Shown: in pieces, positions 62,246 to 64,000 of the stretch
Position numbering within the stretch: the stretch's first letter is position 1
How the letters are laid out: each line of letters begins with the position of its first letter
Assembly: GCF_000210915.2 (NCBI RefSeq)
Contig: NC_016620.1
Span: forward strand, 2,542,001 to 2,606,000
Length of the DNA: 64,000 nt
Direction: 5' to 3'
Source: Halobacteriovorax marinus SJ
GTDB lineage: Bacteria > Bdellovibrionota > Bacteriovoracia > Bacteriovoracales > Bacteriovoracaceae
Notes under the pieces: generated by a model
Seen by the model: only the letters and a program-made list of their open reading frames with translations
The model's database searches: none
Told to the model about the DNA's origin: nothing
Translations under genes and position numbers: made by a program

Positions 62246-62686
62246 ATGTTAGAGCTAAAAAGTAAGAATACTCATCCTATAAAAATTGAAGTCCTCCCTA
62301 CCTATGTGGAAGAACTTTCTAGACCACTTAAGAATGACTTCGTCTTTAACTACTTTATTAAAATTTATAATATCCCCACTAGTGATATTCAATTACTAGC
62401 AAAGACTCTCTACTTTAGAGACGGAAAAAGATCAGAGACTTGTATGGAATTTGATGACGTCAATGAAGAGCAAGCATGGATTCCTGCCGGAGATACTTAC
62501 GAATACTCCGAGTTTCATACGATGAGAACAACGACAGGAAATATGCGTGGAGAAATCATCTTAAGACTTATTGAGACTGATGAGATTATAAAAGTAAAGA
62601 TACCTCTTACCTTCTTTAGAATTTTCAAAGCAGATGAAGTTTTAAAACTACAGAAGACGACTCAAGGGCCTAGGCTTCGAGAGTAA
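62246..62686 (+). CDS. apaG: ApaG-domain protein
   Basis: 146 residues. Fibronectin-like ApaG fold: VLPTYVEELSRPLKNDFVFNYFIKIYN, IQLLAKTLYF, and MRTTTGNMRGEI...IPLTFFRI match the family order. Usual GVVGxQP is not obvious. ApaG is often near apaH, but that is not in this window. AGAAGAG precedes the ATG. Tail overlaps the DUF2797 gene by 17 nt. Confidence 0.8.
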   Translation: MLELKSKNTHPIKIEVLPTYVEELSRPLKNDFVFNYFIKIYNIPTSDIQLLAKTLYFRDGKRSETCMEFDDVNEEQAWIPAGDTYEYSEFHTMRTTTGNMRGEIILRLIETDEIIKVKIPLTFFRIFKADEVLKLQKTTQGPRLRE

Positions 62687-63467
62687 TAAAATAACCTTGA
62701 TGCTTTCTCATATTTAAAACGCCACAATCTAGAATAAGATATTGTCCTTTAATTCCATTTAAGACTCCTTCAATAACGGGGTTTTTATCAAAACCTAGAG
62801 ACTTAATTTTCGTAGGGTATTCATTTACAGGATATTCAATTTCGATGACTTCTTCATCTAGGTCTTCTGCTTCAAAGTGATCCAATATATCAGCAAAATC
62901 TTCAAATATATTTTCTCTCTCCTGCTCTAGATCAACTTCTGTTACATCATTTTGTAACATCTTTCTCCAATTCGTTTTGTCAGAAAGTGATTTAGAAATT
63001 TCTTTTTCAATAAGACCTGATGTTAATCTATCTTCCACTCTAAGAATTGGAAGTGCAAACGAAGCACCCTGATCAATCCATCTTGTTGGAACTTGAGACT
63101 CTCTAGTTATACCAATCTTCAAATGGCTTGAGACTGAAAGATAGACGATATGAGGTTGAAAGCAATTTGCCTCTCCCCACTCTGGCTCACGACAAGTCCC
63201 ATCAGCAAAGTGGCACAACTCAGGTTTCACAATACAAATATCACAAGCAGCTAATTTCTGAGATGCCCTAAATGAATAGCCCTGATTATAACTCTTCGAT
63301 ATTTTCTCACCAGTTGATATACAATTAATTTGTCCATCAAAAGAGAGCTTTATCTTCTTTCCAATAAATTCATTCATACCAATAAGCTCATCTCCTATTG
63401 GCAATTTATATTGTACAGGACTCTCAAGCGTTGATTTCATTTTTAAAATATTTCCACTAACCTTCAC
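62670..63467 (-). CDS. DUF2797 protein
   Basis: 265 residues. Typical Cys pattern CDICIVKPELCHFADGTC...ANCF, a likely zinc site, then HLKIGITRESQVPTRWIDQGASFALPI, the family core. Function unknown in all members. GTG start with GAGGG upstream. Overlaps the esterase gene before it by 4 nt (GTGA). The two C-terminal beta segments end CGVLNMRKHQGY. Confidence 0.85.
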   Translation of the reverse strand: MKVSGNILKMKSTLESPVQYKLPIGDELIGMNEFIGKKIKLSFDGQINCISTGEKISKSYNQGYSFRASQKLAACDICIVKPELCHFADGTCREPEWGEANCFQPHIVYLSVSSHLKIGITRESQVPTRWIDQGASFALPILRVEDRLTSGLIEKEISKSLSDKTNWRKMLQNDVTEVDLEQERENIFEDFADILDHFEAEDLDEEVIEIEYPVNEYPTKIKSLGFDKNPVIEGVLNGIKGQYLILDCGVLNMRKHQGYFITLEA

Positions 63468-64000
63468 GCTTTAGACCCTCTTAGAAAGTTTTCTAATTCT
63501 CTTACGACTAGTGGAGGAACTTCGTGACCTCCAGAGAACTCAATAAACTCTGGCTCATTTTCAGTTCTTTTTAAAAAATCAATTAAATCTCTCGCTCCCG
63601 AAATTGGCAGGACGGGATCATTTGTTCCATGGCTTTGAAAAATTGGAAAAGGTAGTTGCTTCGTACAAGCACTTTCCCACTGTTTCTTTGCAACCATAGT
63701 AGAAGAGAGAAGAAAGAGTTTATCCACTAGAGTTGGATTATGGAAAGCTATATCAGCACTTACCATTGAGCCCTGAGAGAATCCTCCAAGATAAACCTCA
63801 TCATATTTCTCTCTAAGGACTTTCAGAAAATTAGTCACACGACCTCTCGCCTCTTCAATCCCCTCAGGTTCATGCTCTTTGAAGAACTCTGAGAAAGTTC
63901 CATTATTAAGAGCTTTCTCTAACGCCATCATATCAATTGGAAACCAAGACCTACCGGTTTCATAAGGTCCCATTGTGACTGGACAAATTCCATTTAAAAA
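63464..64000 (-). CDS. Carboxylesterase/phospholipase-type alpha/beta hydrolase, N-terminus cut by window edge
   Basis: 178 visible residues; the frame stays open to the right edge, where FLNGICPVT precedes MGPYETG. Nucleophile elbow LGGFSQGSMVS (Ser), NDPVLPIS holds the Asp, and GGHEVPP the His, as in YpfH-type carboxylesterases. The start lies outside the window. Downstream partner DUF2797 overlaps by 4 nt. Confidence 0.85.
   Translation of the reverse strand, partial: FLNGICPVTMGPYETGRSWFPIDMMALEKALNNGTFSEFFKEHEPEGIEEARGRVTNFLKVLREKYDEVYLGGFSQGSMVSADIAFHNPTLVDKLFLLSSTMVAKKQWESACTKQLPFPIFQSHGTNDPVLPISGARDLIDFLKRTENEPEFIEFSGGHEVPPLVVRELENFLRGSKA

Overview
The window is a gene-dense, AT-rich piece of a Gram-negative chromosome, and most of its genes are single-copy housekeeping or envelope genes. 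AGA/AGG-rich coding, many TTG and GTG starts, a large share of secreted, lipoprotein and outer-membrane beta-barrel products of unknown function, and a Tad-type pilus locus point to a marine predatory Bdellovibrionota bacterium, most likely Bacteriovoracaceae (Halobacteriovorax-like). That placement is inferred from gene content and style; no 16S gene is present. I see no CRISPR array, insertion sequence, prophage or rRNA operon.

Layout. 1-3.5 kb: a tightly overlapped minus-strand operon kdsB-pyrG-kdsA-kdsC (KDO synthesis plus CTP supply). 3.6-6.3 kb: a small secreted protein, a TolC-family channel and a beta-barrel protein. 6.3-8.7 kb: purB and manC, convergent and sharing a palindromic terminator that codes for the end of both proteins. 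8.8-14.2 kb: a SPOR protein, then a compact, divergent Tad/Flp locus (Flp prepilin, pilin-like proteins, a CpaB-like candidate, secretin, CpaF ATPase) interrupted by an oppositely oriented gene for a 42-residue basic protein with its own tandem terminators. 14.1-17.8 kb: lysC, ettA and a TadB/TadC-like membrane protein. 18-21.4 kb: rlmI, a beta-barrel and small secreted proteins. 21.5-24.4 kb: a four-gene complex I cluster, nuoB-C-D-I. 24.5-29.5 kb: a minus-strand run of LPP20-like, LpoB-like and TPR lipoproteins ending in a secreted zincin. 29.6-33.4 kb: an OmpA-domain coiled-coil protein behind a near-consensus sigma-28 promoter, then a coiled-coil membrane protein, a HAMP membrane protein and a PilZ protein, perhaps motility or c-di-GMP linked. 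33.4-38.5 kb: a large DUF2341 lipoprotein, a barrel, pdxH and a 653-residue secreted protein. 38.7-43 kb: an L,D-transpeptidase coupled to an NlpC/P60-like protein, a pentapeptide-repeat protein and an orphan sensor kinase. 43.1-50.8 kb: three half-size membrane transport proteins, tRNA-Arg(UCG), a DUF368 transporter, topA with an unusual Lys-rich N-tail, a LysM protein and a lipoprotein. 50.8-58.2 kb: small proteins, a solute-binding protein, an ABC exporter, a secreted nuclease, bcp, gloB, a Ste24 protease and a secreted peptide with a repeated PFNDEGP motif. 58.2-64 kb: ogt, a glutamine amidotransferase, an fRMsr-like GAF protein, hydrolases, a 42-residue acidic protein, apaG, DUF2797 and a truncated esterase.

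Biological themes: LPS assembly (kds genes, manC, DUF368 carrier recycling), peptidoglycan work (LpoB-like, L,D-transpeptidase, NlpC/P60-like, SPOR, LysM), surface appendages (Tad/Flp), and secreted hydrolases that would suit a predatory life. All functional calls rest on motifs and family patterns read by eye; no database search was run.
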